Assembly: GCA_900319835.1 (NCBI GenBank)
Contig: ONPY01000085.1
Span: 1 to 17,204 of the forward strand
Reading direction: 5' to 3'
Source: an uncultured Eubacteriales bacterium
Lineage (GTDB): Bacteria; Bacillota_A; Clostridia; Oscillospirales; Oscillospiraceae
Length of the DNA stretch: 17,204 nucleotides
This document shows positions 6,817 to 14,405 of this stretch, piece after piece. The notes under the pieces are model-generated. The model was given only the letters and a program-made list of their open reading frames with translations. It made no database searches and was not told the DNA's origin. Each line of letters opens with the position of its first letter. Position 1 is the first letter of the stretch. The position numbers and the translations under genes were made by a program.

Positions 6817-7416
6817 ATGAAAGTATTGATGCTCAACGGCAGCCCGAAAGCCCGGGGGAATACCGGCCTTGCATTGGAGGAGATCGGAAAACAGCTGGAA
6901 AAAGAGGGAATCGAATATGAGATCTTCCAGATCGGCGGCGGTCCGGTGCGCGACTGCATCGGCTGTGGACGCTGCACGGATGACGGCTGCGTCTTCACGG
7001 ACGACGGGGTGAACGCGTTTATCGCCTTTGTCTTCGGCACGCCGGTGTACTACGCCCACCCCAGCGGACGCATCCTGTCCTTCCTGGACCGGGTGTTTTT
7101 CAGCAGCAGCGAGATCTTTGCCCACAAGCCCGGCGCGGCGGTGGCCATTGCCCGGCGCGGCGGCACAACGGCCTCCTTTGATGTGATGAACAAATACTTC
7201 GGCATTTCCCAGATGCCTGTGGCGGGCTCCACCTACTGGAACATCGGCCACGGCCGGGCGCCCGGCGAGATCGCCCAGGATGCCGAGGGTTTGCGCACCA
7301 TGCGCAATCTGGCAAGGAGCCTTGCCTGGATGCTCAAGTGCTTCGAGGCGGGAAAAGCTGCGGGCGTGGCGCTGCCCGATACCGAGCACGGCGAAATGAC
7401 CAACTTTATCCGCTGA
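6817..7416 (+). CDS. Flavodoxin-fold NAD(P)H-dependent FMN reductase, iron-sulfur flavoprotein (Isf) type
   Basis: This 199-aa protein is a cytoplasmic FMN-binding electron carrier or reductase. The N-terminus MKVLMLNGSPKARGNT (1-16) is the phosphate-binding loop of the flavodoxin-like NADPH-dependent FMN reductase family. GTPVYYAHPSG (about 74-84) is the second flavin loop. Cys47, Cys50, Cys53 and Cys58 form C-x2-C-x2-C-x4-C, the compact motif that ligates a 4Fe-4S cluster in Isf proteins of anaerobes. That points to an Isf-like enzyme rather than a plain reductase, though the cluster is not proven here. The start has AAAGGGG 8 nt upstream. The lipoprotein gene follows after 37 nt, probably on the same transcript. 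Confidence 0.92.
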   Translation: MKVLMLNGSPKARGNTGLALEEIGKQLEKEGIEYEIFQIGGGPVRDCIGCGRCTDDGCVFTDDGVNAFIAFVFGTPVYYAHPSGRILSFLDRVFFSSSEIFAHKPGAAVAIARRGGTTASFDVMNKYFGISQMPVAGSTYWNIGHGRAPGEIAQDAEGLRTMRNLARSLAWMLKCFEAGKAAGVALPDTEHGEMTNFIR

Positions 7417-7453
7417 CGAGCGGGAGACTGAACGAAAAGAGAAAACAGATACG

Positions 7454-8209
7454 ATGAGAAAAACCATTTGCATCCTTTTGATCCTTGTTATGATGCTTCC
7501 GCTCAGCGCCTGCGGCGGGAAGAAGACTGCGGCCCCTGCCGAAAACCCACCCACGGCGGAGGAGCCCACGGCGGCGGCAGCCGAACCCGCTGCAAAAGAT
7601 GAGCCTGCTGAAGCAGAGGAGCCTGCGGCGGGCGAACCCGCAGCGGAACCCGCACAGGAAGAGAGCGCAGTGGCGCCCTCCGGCGGATCGGCGCCTGCGG
7701 CGGCAGAGGGCTTCGCGGTGCCCGCCTGCGGCTTTACGTATGTCTATCCGGAGGAATATCAGAACGCCGACGGCGTGATCCGGATGATGGAGCAGGGGAG
7801 AACCAAGGACTCCGTCATGCTGGAGTTGGTGTACATCCTGGTCCCCAAGGAGGAGCGCGACGCCTTCGCGGAGTTTGAAAAGAGCCTGGGCGACGAGGGG
7901 CTGACGCTGCCGGCACTGTTTGAAAGGGGCTACATGGCGTTCACGCTCTTCATGGTCTACGCCGACCGGGCCGACGCCGCGACCGCCAAGCTCATTGCAA
8001 ACGACATGGGCACCAACGCCGCCTCCGAGGACATGATCTATGTGGGCCAAACCCAGGTGTCAAGCGCGTGGTACTGCTCGATCATGCGCCCCCTGCCGAT
8101 GGAGAAGAATCCCGACACCTTCCGTGAGACGATGGGAGACGCGTATGACGAATACATCGCCTTCGCGCGCGACAAGGAGCTGGTCCTCTCCGGCTTTCAG
8201 GAAAGCTGA
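7454..8209 (+). CDS. Lipoprotein of unknown function with Ala/Glu/Pro-rich linker
   Basis: This is a 251-aa secreted lipoprotein. Residues 1-20 form a lipoprotein signal peptide: basic MRK, a hydrophobic core and the lipobox LSAC with lipidated Cys20. Residues about 24-85 are low complexity (Ala, Glu, Pro), a surface spacer. A globular domain follows (about 87-251), starting FAVPACGFTYVYPEEY. I do not recognise it; it reads like a substrate-free solute-binding or stress domain with only two further Cys (C92 and one near the C-terminus in WYCSIM). The ribosome site is weak (aaaagagaaaa), and translation may depend partly on the flavoprotein upstream. A strong terminator follows. Confidence 0.85.
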   Translation: MRKTICILLILVMMLPLSACGGKKTAAPAENPPTAEEPTAAAAEPAAKDEPAEAEEPAAGEPAAEPAQEESAVAPSGGSAPAAAEGFAVPACGFTYVYPEEYQNADGVIRMMEQGRTKDSVMLELVYILVPKEERDAFAEFEKSLGDEGLTLPALFERGYMAFTLFMVYADRADAATAKLIANDMGTNAASEDMIYVGQTQVSSAWYCSIMRPLPMEKNPDTFRETMGDAYDEYIAFARDKELVLSGFQES

Positions 8210-8223
8210 ACGAAAGAACATAA

Positions 8224-8254
8224 AAAATCCCTCACCAGCCTGGTGAGGGATTTT
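8224..8254. terminator. Bidirectional terminator between convergent units
   Basis: A 14-bp perfect stem (8224-8237 with 8241-8254) closes a gcc loop, with A-runs on the left arm and T-runs on the right. It serves the lipoprotein unit on the plus strand and the oxidoreductase-hypA-PNPOx operon on the minus strand. Confidence 0.9.
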
Positions 8255-8272
8255 GATTTTGCTTTGAAAGCG

Positions 8273-8761
8273 TCAGGCTTTGCTCACAAGCTCGACGGCC
8301 TCCTTGCCGGTCTTGTGCTCAATGTCGATGGCGAGCACGCAGAGCGAAGCTTTGGAGACCTTCATTTCAATGCGGAAGGAGTCCTCGGATTCCTTGGGGG
8401 AGTACTTGCCGGCGAAGGCCTTCATGGCGTCCATCAGCTCCGCGGGGTCGCTGACCTCCCGGGCACGGCCGAAGACGATCAAGCTGCGGAAGTAGGTGGT
8501 AAACTCTGCGGAGACGATTTCGTCCTGGTCGATGACGCAGAAGCTGACCTTATCGCAGCCGCGGATGGCGTCGAGCTTGTGGCCGGCTTTGGCACAGTGG
8601 AAGTAAATCCGCCCGTTGTGGTAGACGTAGCTCAGCGGCACGGCGTAGGGATAACCCTCGTCACCCAGCACGGCGAGCGTGCCGGCTGTGCGGCGGGAGA
8701 GAATCTCCTCCACACGCTCGGGGGCGAGCTGTTGTTTCTTTCTGCGCATTTCACGGAACAT
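8273..8761 (-). CDS. Pyridoxamine 5'-phosphate oxidase-like flavin-binding protein (NimA-like)
   Basis: This 162-aa split-barrel protein belongs to the PNPOx-like superfamily. The N-terminus MFREMRRKKQQL, followed by GTLAVLGDEGYPYAVPLSYVY (flavin-contacting strands, 27-47), is typical of the NimA-like branch found in many anaerobes. The segment IYFHCAKAGHKLDAI (52-66) is another conserved stretch. NimA relatives reduce 5-nitroimidazoles in some bacteria, but most members have unknown substrates, so no resistance claim is made. The start has AGGAG 7 nt upstream. It is the last gene of the minus-strand operon, 21 nt after hypA. Confidence 0.9.
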   Translation of the reverse strand: MFREMRRKKQQLAPERVEEILSRRTAGTLAVLGDEGYPYAVPLSYVYHNGRIYFHCAKAGHKLDAIRGCDKVSFCVIDQDEIVSAEFTTYFRSLIVFGRAREVSDPAELMDAMKAFAGKYSPKESEDSFRIEMKVSKASLCVLAIDIEHKTGKEAVELVSKA

Positions 8762-8782
8762 TTGGGTTCTCCTCTCGGTGCC

Positions 8783-9124
8783 TCAGTCGGCTTCGATTTC
8801 TTTGATGGTGAGATCCGTACCCGTCAGCGGGGTCAGCCGCGTGCCGGCGCATCTGGGGCAGTAGAGCCTTTCCAGATTCGCGCTGAACTCATGGCCGCAG
8901 TCTTCGCAGCGGGCCAGGCCGTTGATGGTCTCAATGGCAAGCTCCGTGCTTGCGTAGGGGGTGCCGTCGATGACCGCCTGCCAGCAGTCTTCCAGAAAGC
9001 GGGGGACAACGCCGGAGAGCATGCCCACCTCCAGCGTGACCTTGTGTACGACAGTGAGCTGTTCTTCCTTCACGATGCCATCCACGGTTTTGAGGATGGC
9101 ATCGCAGATTCCCAGTTCGTGCAT
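8783..9124 (-). CDS. hypA: HypA-like nickel/zinc metallochaperone
   Basis: This 113-aa protein is full length for HypA, which delivers Ni(II) to [NiFe] hydrogenase (and urease in some species). The N-terminal MHE (His2, essential Ni ligand) is intact in MHELGICDAIL. The structural zinc site is present as CEDC (73-76) and CPRC (89-92). The start overlaps the stop of the upstream oxidoreductase by one base (TAATG), so translation is coupled. No hypB-F or hydrogenase genes are in the window. It therefore either acts on a distant hydrogenase or has been recruited to the adjacent Fe-S oxidoreductase. Confidence 0.93.
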   Translation of the reverse strand: MHELGICDAILKTVDGIVKEEQLTVVHKVTLEVGMLSGVVPRFLEDCWQAVIDGTPYASTELAIETINGLARCEDCGHEFSANLERLYCPRCAGTRLTPLTGTDLTIKEIEAD

Positions 9125-11805
9125 TATTTTTTTGCGTTGGAGCGAAGGATCTTGCCGGTGCGCTTGACAAGACCCTCGGCAACCTTGATGGGCATGGTCT
9201 CAAAGGCGCCGGCGTGCCAGTCTCTGACCTTCTTGAGGTGGATAGCGTCAAACTTGCACTTGGTGGTGCACAGGCCGCAGCCGATGCACAGATACTCGTC
9301 CACCTTGGTGGCGCCGCAGCCCAGGCAGCGGGCGCACTCCTTGCGCACCTGCTCCTCGGTAAAGGTCATGCTGGGATCGGCGAAGGACTTGGCCTTGGTC
9401 TCATTGTAGCCGGGCTCCTGGCGGTGATCGGTGTCGAAGCCGCCCAGGGAGATGAGGGCATGCTCCTTGTCGAGCTCGCGGTAGACGCGGCGGTCGCGGC
9501 CCATGGTAAGGGTTTGACCGGGATGGACATAGCGGTGCAGGGAGATGGCGGCCTCCTTGCCGGCGGCGATGGCGTCGATGGCAAACTTGGGGCCGGTGTA
9601 CACGTCGCCGCCGACGAAGATGTCGGGCTCGGCGGTCTGGTAGGTGAGAGAGTCTGCCTGGGCGGTGCCGTTCTTGTTTTTCTGCAGGGCGCCCACGTCG
9701 AGCCCGCCCCATTCGACCCGCTGGCCGATGGCGGAGAGCACGCTGTCGACGTCGATAAACTCATACTTGCCGGTGCCCACGGGTTTGCGGCGGCCCTTGG
9801 CGTCGGGCTCGCCCAGCTCCATCTGCTCCACCATGAGCTGCTTGACCTTGCCGTTTTCGCCCACGATCTCAGCGGGCGCACAGAGGAAGCGGAACTTCAC
9901 GCCCTCGGCCATAGCCTCCTTGACCTCCTCGGGGTCGGCAGGCAGCTCGGCCTCGGAGCGGCGGTAGATGATGGTGGTCTCGTCCGCGCCCAGACGCACC
10001 GCCGTGCGGCACACGTCCATGGCCACGTTGCCGCCGCCGATGACGGCGCAGCGCTTGCCGATGGCGGGCTTGCCGCCGAGATTGACCTCGCGCAGGAACT
10101 CCACGCCGCCGTAGACGCCCTCAAGGTCGTCGCCCTTGACGTTCAGGGGGGAGGACTTCTGCGCGCCGATGGCGAGATAGAAGCCCTTGTAGCCCTGCTC
10201 CCGCAGCTGCTGGATGGTGACGTCCTTGCCGACCTCCACGCCGCATTTAAACTCCACGCCCATCTCCTTGAGAATGTCGATCTCGGCGTTGAGCACGTCC
10301 TTCTCGAGACGGAAGTTGGGAATGCCCAGCACCAGCATGCCGCCGGGGACCGGATTGCGGTCAAAGACGGTGACGGGATAGCCCTTGTTGGCCAGGTAGT
10401 AGGCGCAGCTCATGCCAGCGGGGCCGGCGCCGATGACGGCGATCTTCTCGGTGTAGGGCCTGCCGATCTGGTTGAGCATCTTGGGGACGAAGCGGGTTTC
10501 CTCGTTGAGATCATGGTCGGCGATGAAGCGCTTGACCTCGTCGATGGCGACAGCCTCGTCGATGCCGCCGCGGGTACACGCGGCCTCGCAGCGCTTGTTG
10601 CAGATACGGCCGCAGACGGCGGGGAAGGGGTTCTCCTTCTTGATCAGCTCCAGCGCCTCGGTGTAGCGCCCCTGGGCCGCCAGCTTCAGGTAGCCCTGGA
10701 CGGCGATGTGGGCGGGACATGCGGTCTTGCAGGGAGCGGTGCCGGTGGGCAGTACGTCCTCTCGGTTTTCGCGGTAGTTGGGGTTGAAGGCGTTCTTGAA
10801 GTTGAAGGTGTTGGTGATCTTGGCGTACTCGGGAACGGCCAGCTCCTCGGTGGAGCAGAGCTTCTGGCCCAGCTTCAGGGCGTTGGCGGGGCAGTTTTCC
10901 ACGCACTGGGCACAGGCCACGCATTTGGCCTCGTCCACCTCGGCCACGAAGTTGGAGCGGATGGCGTCGCGCGCGCCGAACATCAATCCCGCGCGCAGGC
11001 CAAAGCAGGCACAGGAGCAGCAGTTGCAGATGGCGGCGGAGTCGCCGGCTTCCTCGATGTTGGGCATGTCGTGCATGAGACCGTTGTCCTCGGCGCGCTT
11101 GATGATCTCCAAAGCCTCTTCCTTGGTGATCTGCCGGGCGCGGCCGGAGCGGATGTAATGCTCGGCGCCCTTGCCCATCTGGATGCACATCTCCTCGTCC
11201 AGGTGGCCGCAGCCGTCATTGATGCTGGTGCGGGAGGCGCGGCAGGAGCAGGGGGAGACGGAGAAGGTCTTGTACTTGTCCAGGTAGTAGCTGAGCTTTT
11301 CATAGGGGCTGACGCCGGGGAGACCCTCAATGGCGCTCTCCACAGGCACCACGCGCATCAGGCCATAGCCGTCAGGCAGGATGGGACCCATGGACTGCAT
11401 GCGCAGGCGGGTGTATTCCTCAAAGGCGCGACCGATCTCGGGGTGGGCCTTCATCAGGGGGACGTTGTTGACCATCATCTCCAGAATGCCGGGGGCAAAG
11501 ATCTGCATGAAGTAGACGTCCTGCCCGTCGGCCTCGGAGTAGGTGCGGCGGAAAATGCCGTAGTAGACCAGATTGTCCAGGCTGGGCATGATCTCTTCCA
11601 CGGTCTTGCCCACCTTCTTGGCGAGGTATCCGGCGGTACGCTCCTTGCGCAGACCGGCTGCGATGGCGATGTCGGCCTCTTCGTCGGAGACGATGTCGGC
11701 CAGGGCGTAGTACTCGGGCGCGTTCTCGTCAATCTTGTTGACAACGCCGGAAATGCCGCCGATGACATGACAGAGCTTGACGATTTTCGGTCTCAGATGT
11801 GCCAT
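9124..11805 (-). CDS. Large fused Fe-S/FAD oxidoreductase: 4Fe-4S module plus GltD-like NAD(P)H domain plus C-terminal ferredoxin
   Basis: This 893-aa cytoplasmic redox enzyme has several modules. The N-terminal part (1-320) has a helical region, CSCR (186-189), a dense Cys cluster CNCCSCAC (260-267) and a ferredoxin motif C295-x2-C298-x2-C301-x3-C305. The middle resembles the glutamate synthase small subunit: Cys359, 363, 398, 402, 406 and 410 for two 4Fe-4S clusters, FAD fingerprint GAGPAG (459-464) and nucleotide fingerprint GGGNVAMD (590-597). The flavin-side motif IFVGGDVYTGP is at 729-739. The tail (824-850) has two more Cys sets (CARCLGC, CIGCGLCTTKC). No glutamine amidotransferase or large subunit is present, so it is more likely an electron-bifurcating or ferredoxin:NAD(P)H-type oxidoreductase than glutamate synthase. 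The ATG at 11805 has GGAG 8 nt upstream; the in-frame start at 11907 has no such site. Confidence 0.9.
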   Translation of the reverse strand: MAHLRPKIVKLCHVIGGISGVVNKIDENAPEYYALADIVSDEEADIAIAAGLRKERTAGYLAKKVGKTVEEIMPSLDNLVYYGIFRRTYSEADGQDVYFMQIFAPGILEMMVNNVPLMKAHPEIGRAFEEYTRLRMQSMGPILPDGYGLMRVVPVESAIEGLPGVSPYEKLSYYLDKYKTFSVSPCSCRASRTSINDGCGHLDEEMCIQMGKGAEHYIRSGRARQITKEEALEIIKRAEDNGLMHDMPNIEEAGDSAAICNCCSCACFGLRAGLMFGARDAIRSNFVAEVDEAKCVACAQCVENCPANALKLGQKLCSTEELAVPEYAKITNTFNFKNAFNPNYRENREDVLPTGTAPCKTACPAHIAVQGYLKLAAQGRYTEALELIKKENPFPAVCGRICNKRCEAACTRGGIDEAVAIDEVKRFIADHDLNEETRFVPKMLNQIGRPYTEKIAVIGAGPAGMSCAYYLANKGYPVTVFDRNPVPGGMLVLGIPNFRLEKDVLNAEIDILKEMGVEFKCGVEVGKDVTIQQLREQGYKGFYLAIGAQKSSPLNVKGDDLEGVYGGVEFLREVNLGGKPAIGKRCAVIGGGNVAMDVCRTAVRLGADETTIIYRRSEAELPADPEEVKEAMAEGVKFRFLCAPAEIVGENGKVKQLMVEQMELGEPDAKGRRKPVGTGKYEFIDVDSVLSAIGQRVEWGGLDVGALQKNKNGTAQADSLTYQTAEPDIFVGGDVYTGPKFAIDAIAAGKEAAISLHRYVHPGQTLTMGRDRRVYRELDKEHALISLGGFDTDHRQEPGYNETKAKSFADPSMTFTEEQVRKECARCLGCGATKVDEYLCIGCGLCTTKCKFDAIHLKKVRDWHAGAFETMPIKVAEGLVKRTGKILRSNAKK

Positions 11806-11878
11806 AATAATCTCTCCTTTTAACGCAATCCATGCAATGTTTTTTTTGAAATGGTGGGCTTTATTTTGCGTAGTACTC

Positions 11879-11907
11879 ATTTTATCGTGTTTTTGACAAA
11901 AAAGCAA
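11879..11907 (-). promoter_or_regulatory. Possible promoter for the oxidoreductase-hypA operon
   Basis: On the minus strand there is TTGCTT (11907-11902), a 17-bp spacer and TAAAAT (11884-11879). The -10 is good and the -35 is weak. The leader would be about 70 nt and contains an A-rich run but no structure I recognise. Confidence 0.4.
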
Positions 11908-11933
11908 CAGAAACAGTCCGAGACCGGCTTGAC

Positions 11934-11971
11934 AAAACCCCGGGGACTGTTCAAACAGTCTCCGGGGTTTT
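11934..11971 (-). terminator. Terminator of the ligase-ACP-thioesterase operon
   Basis: A 17-bp stem with one G-U pair (11934-11950 with 11955-11971) closes a tcaa loop. On the minus strand the A/T base of the stem leaves a tttt tail. The stem begins just past the thioesterase stop. Confidence 0.85.
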
Positions 11972-11973
11972 CA

Positions 11974-12684
11974 TCATGCATAGAGGAAGGACATGCGGAA
12001 GACCCGCTTTCCGGTCTCGCCGCTGACGTAGTATCGCGCCCCGTCCTTTTCCACGGTGATGTTGAGCGCATCGCCGAGCCGCGCCTCACTGGAATACTCC
12101 ACCGCGATCTCTTTGAGTGCGGCACCCTCCGCCGCGGCGGGGATGCGGTCCTCCGCCAGGTCAAAGTAGCGCGTGTTGTTCATATGCCCGTTCAAGTCCA
12201 GATAGCTGAAGGGCACGGTGAAGACGCCGCTCTCTCCGCCTTCGGCCTTCCGCGGGGGAGAGGGCAGCTCGATCTCGTTTCCGGTGACAAAGCCCTCCAC
12301 ATGCACGCCGTAGCGGTCGGGAAAGACCATGCGCCTTGTCTCCTGATCCACCAGAGCCCAGAGGGCGCTTGCCGAGACCAGAGTGTTTCCCCGCTCGTCC
12401 AGCACCCGGTAGTAGCGGGGGAAGAGCAGATGCATGGTCTCGCCCGGCCAGGATTCGAGCGTGATCGTCTCATCATATTCCGGCATGCGGGCAATCTCCG
12501 CCCGCTGCAGGGTGACCATCCAGAGCAGGCCCCGGTCCAGGGTCATCTCCCGGCCCATGCCCAGTTCCTCCGTGTGCCGGATCGAAGCCTCCTGCATCAG
12601 CTCAAAGAGCGCGGCGGTGCGCAGACGACGGTGGAGGTTGACATCCTTGTTGCGCAGGCGCAGCGTGGTGGAATAGACACTCAT
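11974..12684 (-). CDS. Acyl-ACP thioesterase (FatA/FatB-like double hotdog)
   Basis: This 236-aa cytoplasmic enzyme hydrolyses acyl-ACP to free fatty acid. The length fits bacterial members of the plant FatA/B-like family, with two hotdog halves. The second half carries the catalytic segment YLDLNGHMNNTRYFD (161-175) with Asn165 and His167; Glu200 in VEYSSEA is the likely third residue. The first half has LWMVTLQRAEI (54-64), the family's substrate-groove strand. The ATG overlaps the ACP stop (ATGA), with AAGGA directly before it, so it is translated by coupling. An in-frame extension upstream to 12747 would run through the ACP gene and is rejected. It is the last gene of the operon. Confidence 0.93.
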   Translation of the reverse strand: MSVYSTTLRLRNKDVNLHRRLRTAALFELMQEASIRHTEELGMGREMTLDRGLLWMVTLQRAEIARMPEYDETITLESWPGETMHLLFPRYYRVLDERGNTLVSASALWALVDQETRRMVFPDRYGVHVEGFVTGNEIELPSPPRKAEGGESGVFTVPFSYLDLNGHMNNTRYFDLAEDRIPAAAEGAALKEIAVEYSSEARLGDALNITVEKDGARYYVSGETGKRVFRMSFLYA

Positions 12685-12932
12685 TCCTTGGGAAGACGCT
12701 TCATGATGGCGTCGGCCACGTCGCCCATGGTGGAGAGCTTCTGCCACTGCCGCTCGGGAATGCGCACGTTGAACATGGCCTCCAGCTTGCAGATGACCAG
12801 GATAAAGCCCATGGAGTCAATGGCGGTCTCGGTATTGATGACGGTGTCCTCGTTGAGTTCCTCGGTGATCATTTCGGGCACACAGTCGACGATGACCTTG
12901 CGGATCTTTTCCAGTACTTCTTCTCTTGTCAT
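12681..12932 (-). CDS. Dedicated acyl carrier protein
   Basis: This is an 83-aa four-helix carrier protein. The phosphopantetheine attachment site is Ser40 in AIDSMGF; Met replaces the usual Leu after the Ser. Acidic helix II (LEAMFNVRIPE, 50-60) follows the family pattern. The start at 12932 overlaps the ligase stop by 4 nt (ATGA), with AGGAG 11 nt upstream. The longer in-frame start at 12962 is unsupported. Sitting between ligase and thioesterase, it probably holds acyl groups for this unit alone. It may not be the housekeeping AcpP, since no fab genes are next to it. Confidence 0.9.
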   Translation of the reverse strand: MTREEVLEKIRKVIVDCVPEMITEELNEDTVINTETAIDSMGFILVICKLEAMFNVRIPERQWQKLSTMGDVADAIMKRLPKE

Positions 12933-14278
12933 AGTGTTTCCATCTCCTGTTGGAGTTCCCAACGTTTTATTTTTCCCGTGGCCGTGCGCGGCAGCGGGGT
13001 ATCGGTGACGATCACGCGGGTAAGCTGCTGCCCGCGGGGACGGGCCGCCATCAGCGGCCGCAGGGTATCGAGGATCGCTTTTTCCTCCCCCTTGCCTGAG
13101 TAGACCAGCGCGGGGCGGCCCTTCAGGAGGATCACAGCCAGCTCCGGGTGTCCCAGGGCCTTCATCAGTTCCCCTTCGTACTCGGGCAGGAAGAGCTTGG
13201 TGCCGTCGGAGAGGACCAGCATGTCCTTCTTCCGGCCGGTGATGTGCAGCTTGCCCGCCTCGTCAAAGCGGCCCAGATCGCCGCTGTGGAGGACACCGTC
13301 GATCAGCACCGCGGCGGTATCGGCCGGGCGCTTGTAGTAGCCCTGCATCATGCAGGTGGGGGCTTCGATCAGAATCTCGCCGTCCTCGGCCAGGGTGATC
13401 GTATCGTCCGGGCAGATCTCCATGGCAAAGGGATCGCCCGAGACGCTGATGGCAACGCCGGAGCTGGTCTCCGTCAGCCCATAGCCGAAGCTGACGCGCA
13501 CGCCCATGGCGGCGGCAGCGTCCAGCAGGGGACGGGGACAGTCGCCCGCGCCCACCAGAACCAGCTTCAGTCCGGGATTGAACAGCCGGTGCTGGATCAG
13601 AAAGCCCAGCAGCAGGGGGACGGCGGAAAGCGCTGTCGGTTCAAAGAACATACAGTCGTCCGCATAGTGCCGGGGCCCTCTGCCCAGCGCCACCGAGGCG
13701 CCGCAGCTCAAGCCCCAGAGCAGGCCGCAGACAAAGCCGAACACATGGCCCAGCGGCAGCATGCACAGCAACCGGTCTTCGGGCGAGAGCGGGAGCTTGG
13801 CCCCGCCGTTGTACGCGCTCTGGCACAGGGAGTGATCCGTCAGCACCACGGCCTTGGAGCGGTCGGTGGTGCCGGAGGTGAAAAACAGCAGCTTTCCCCG
13901 CCCAGCCGTGACGCCGGCAGTCAGATACGGGCTGAGCTCCTCACAGAGATCCTCATCACCCCAGAGACAGTCCACGTCGGCATAGGCCAGCAGGGCGCGC
14001 AGCGTCTCATCCGGCAGGGAAGCGTCAAGCATTACCACCTGCAGCCCGGCCTGGACGGCAGAAAAAATTTCGATCACACACGCCGCACTCCCGTCGGAGA
14101 GCACGCCGAGACAGGTTTTTCCGCCCGCCTGCAGCGCTTTGGCGCGCTCGTGAACCGCAAGGTTCAGCCCGGAAAAGGAGAGCGTCTTTCTTTCGCCTTC
14201 ATCAAAGATCAGCGCGGGGGCATCGGGCGTCTGCTTTGCCCAGTGAGCCAGCATCTGAGAAAAGGAATCAAATCGCAA
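12929..14278 (-). CDS. AMP-forming acyl ligase (acyl-ACP or acyl-CoA synthetase)
   Basis: This 449-aa member of the ANL superfamily activates a fatty acid as acyl-AMP and passes it to a thiol. Core motifs: A3 LFFTSGTTDRSKAVV (131-145), a variant of the usual SGTTGxPKG; A5 YGLTET (266-271); A7 LHSGDLGRFDE (330-340) with Asp334; hinge GRKKDM (348-353); and A10 PRTATGK with catalytic Lys436. It is shorter than most 500- to 550-aa acyl-CoA synthetases but complete. The start is TTG at 14278, chosen because GGGGAGG lies 7 nt before it and no ATG is near. It overlaps the ACP gene, so the carrier protein next door is the likely thiol acceptor; this is inference. Confidence 0.92.
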   Translation of the reverse strand: MRFDSFSQMLAHWAKQTPDAPALIFDEGERKTLSFSGLNLAVHERAKALQAGGKTCLGVLSDGSAACVIEIFSAVQAGLQVVMLDASLPDETLRALLAYADVDCLWGDEDLCEELSPYLTAGVTAGRGKLLFFTSGTTDRSKAVVLTDHSLCQSAYNGGAKLPLSPEDRLLCMLPLGHVFGFVCGLLWGLSCGASVALGRGPRHYADDCMFFEPTALSAVPLLLGFLIQHRLFNPGLKLVLVGAGDCPRPLLDAAAAMGVRVSFGYGLTETSSGVAISVSGDPFAMEICPDDTITLAEDGEILIEAPTCMMQGYYKRPADTAAVLIDGVLHSGDLGRFDEAGKLHITGRKKDMLVLSDGTKLFLPEYEGELMKALGHPELAVILLKGRPALVYSGKGEEKAILDTLRPLMAARPRGQQLTRVIVTDTPLPRTATGKIKRWELQQEMETL

Positions 14279-14316
14279 AAAGCCACCTCCCCGAAAAGAG
14301 GAATTGTCCTGTTATT

Positions 14317-14344
14317 ACTATAACATAGCCCTCCAAACTTGCAA
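14317..14344 (-). promoter_or_regulatory. Promoter for the ligase-ACP-thioesterase operon
   Basis: On the minus strand there is TTGCAA (14344-14339), a 16-bp spacer and TATAGT (14322-14317). The inverted repeat agccct/agggct (14327-14332 and 14344-14349) surrounds the -35 and could be an operator. The same repeat followed by ttttt on the plus strand could also be a weak terminator. Confidence 0.5.
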
Positions 14345-14372
14345 GGGCTTTTTGGAAACATACAAAGAAACT

Positions 14373-14405
14373 CTGACATTTTCGGTCAAATTGTATAATG
14401 AATTT
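14373..14405 (+). promoter_or_regulatory. Promoter and possible operator for the PAI-like gene
   Basis: There is CTGACA at 14373-14378, a short 15-bp spacer and a perfect TATAAT at 14394-14399. An inverted repeat aaatt-N8-aattt (14388-14392 and 14401-14405) brackets the -10 and could be a repressor site. The leader to the ATG is about 80 nt and contains a small hairpin (14434-14447). Confidence 0.5.

Noticed and set aside
8273..8761. Nitroimidazole resistance gene (nim)
   Set aside because: The protein has the NimA-like fold pattern, but most members of this superfamily are not resistance proteins, so no such claim is made.
9124..11805. Glutamate synthase small subunit (gltD)
   Set aside because: The core is GltD-like, but the extra Fe-S modules and the lack of a gltB gene argue against that function.
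9214..11823. 869-codon open frame on the plus strand across the Fe-S/FAD oxidoreductase
   Set aside because: It is antisense to a motif-rich gene. Its translation is a low-complexity Gly/Ala/Val/Leu/His mix typical of a shadow frame.
11806..11907. Longer N-terminus for the 893-aa oxidoreductase
   Set aside because: The added residues look like translated leader DNA and include a likely promoter; the ATG at 11805 has a good ribosome site.
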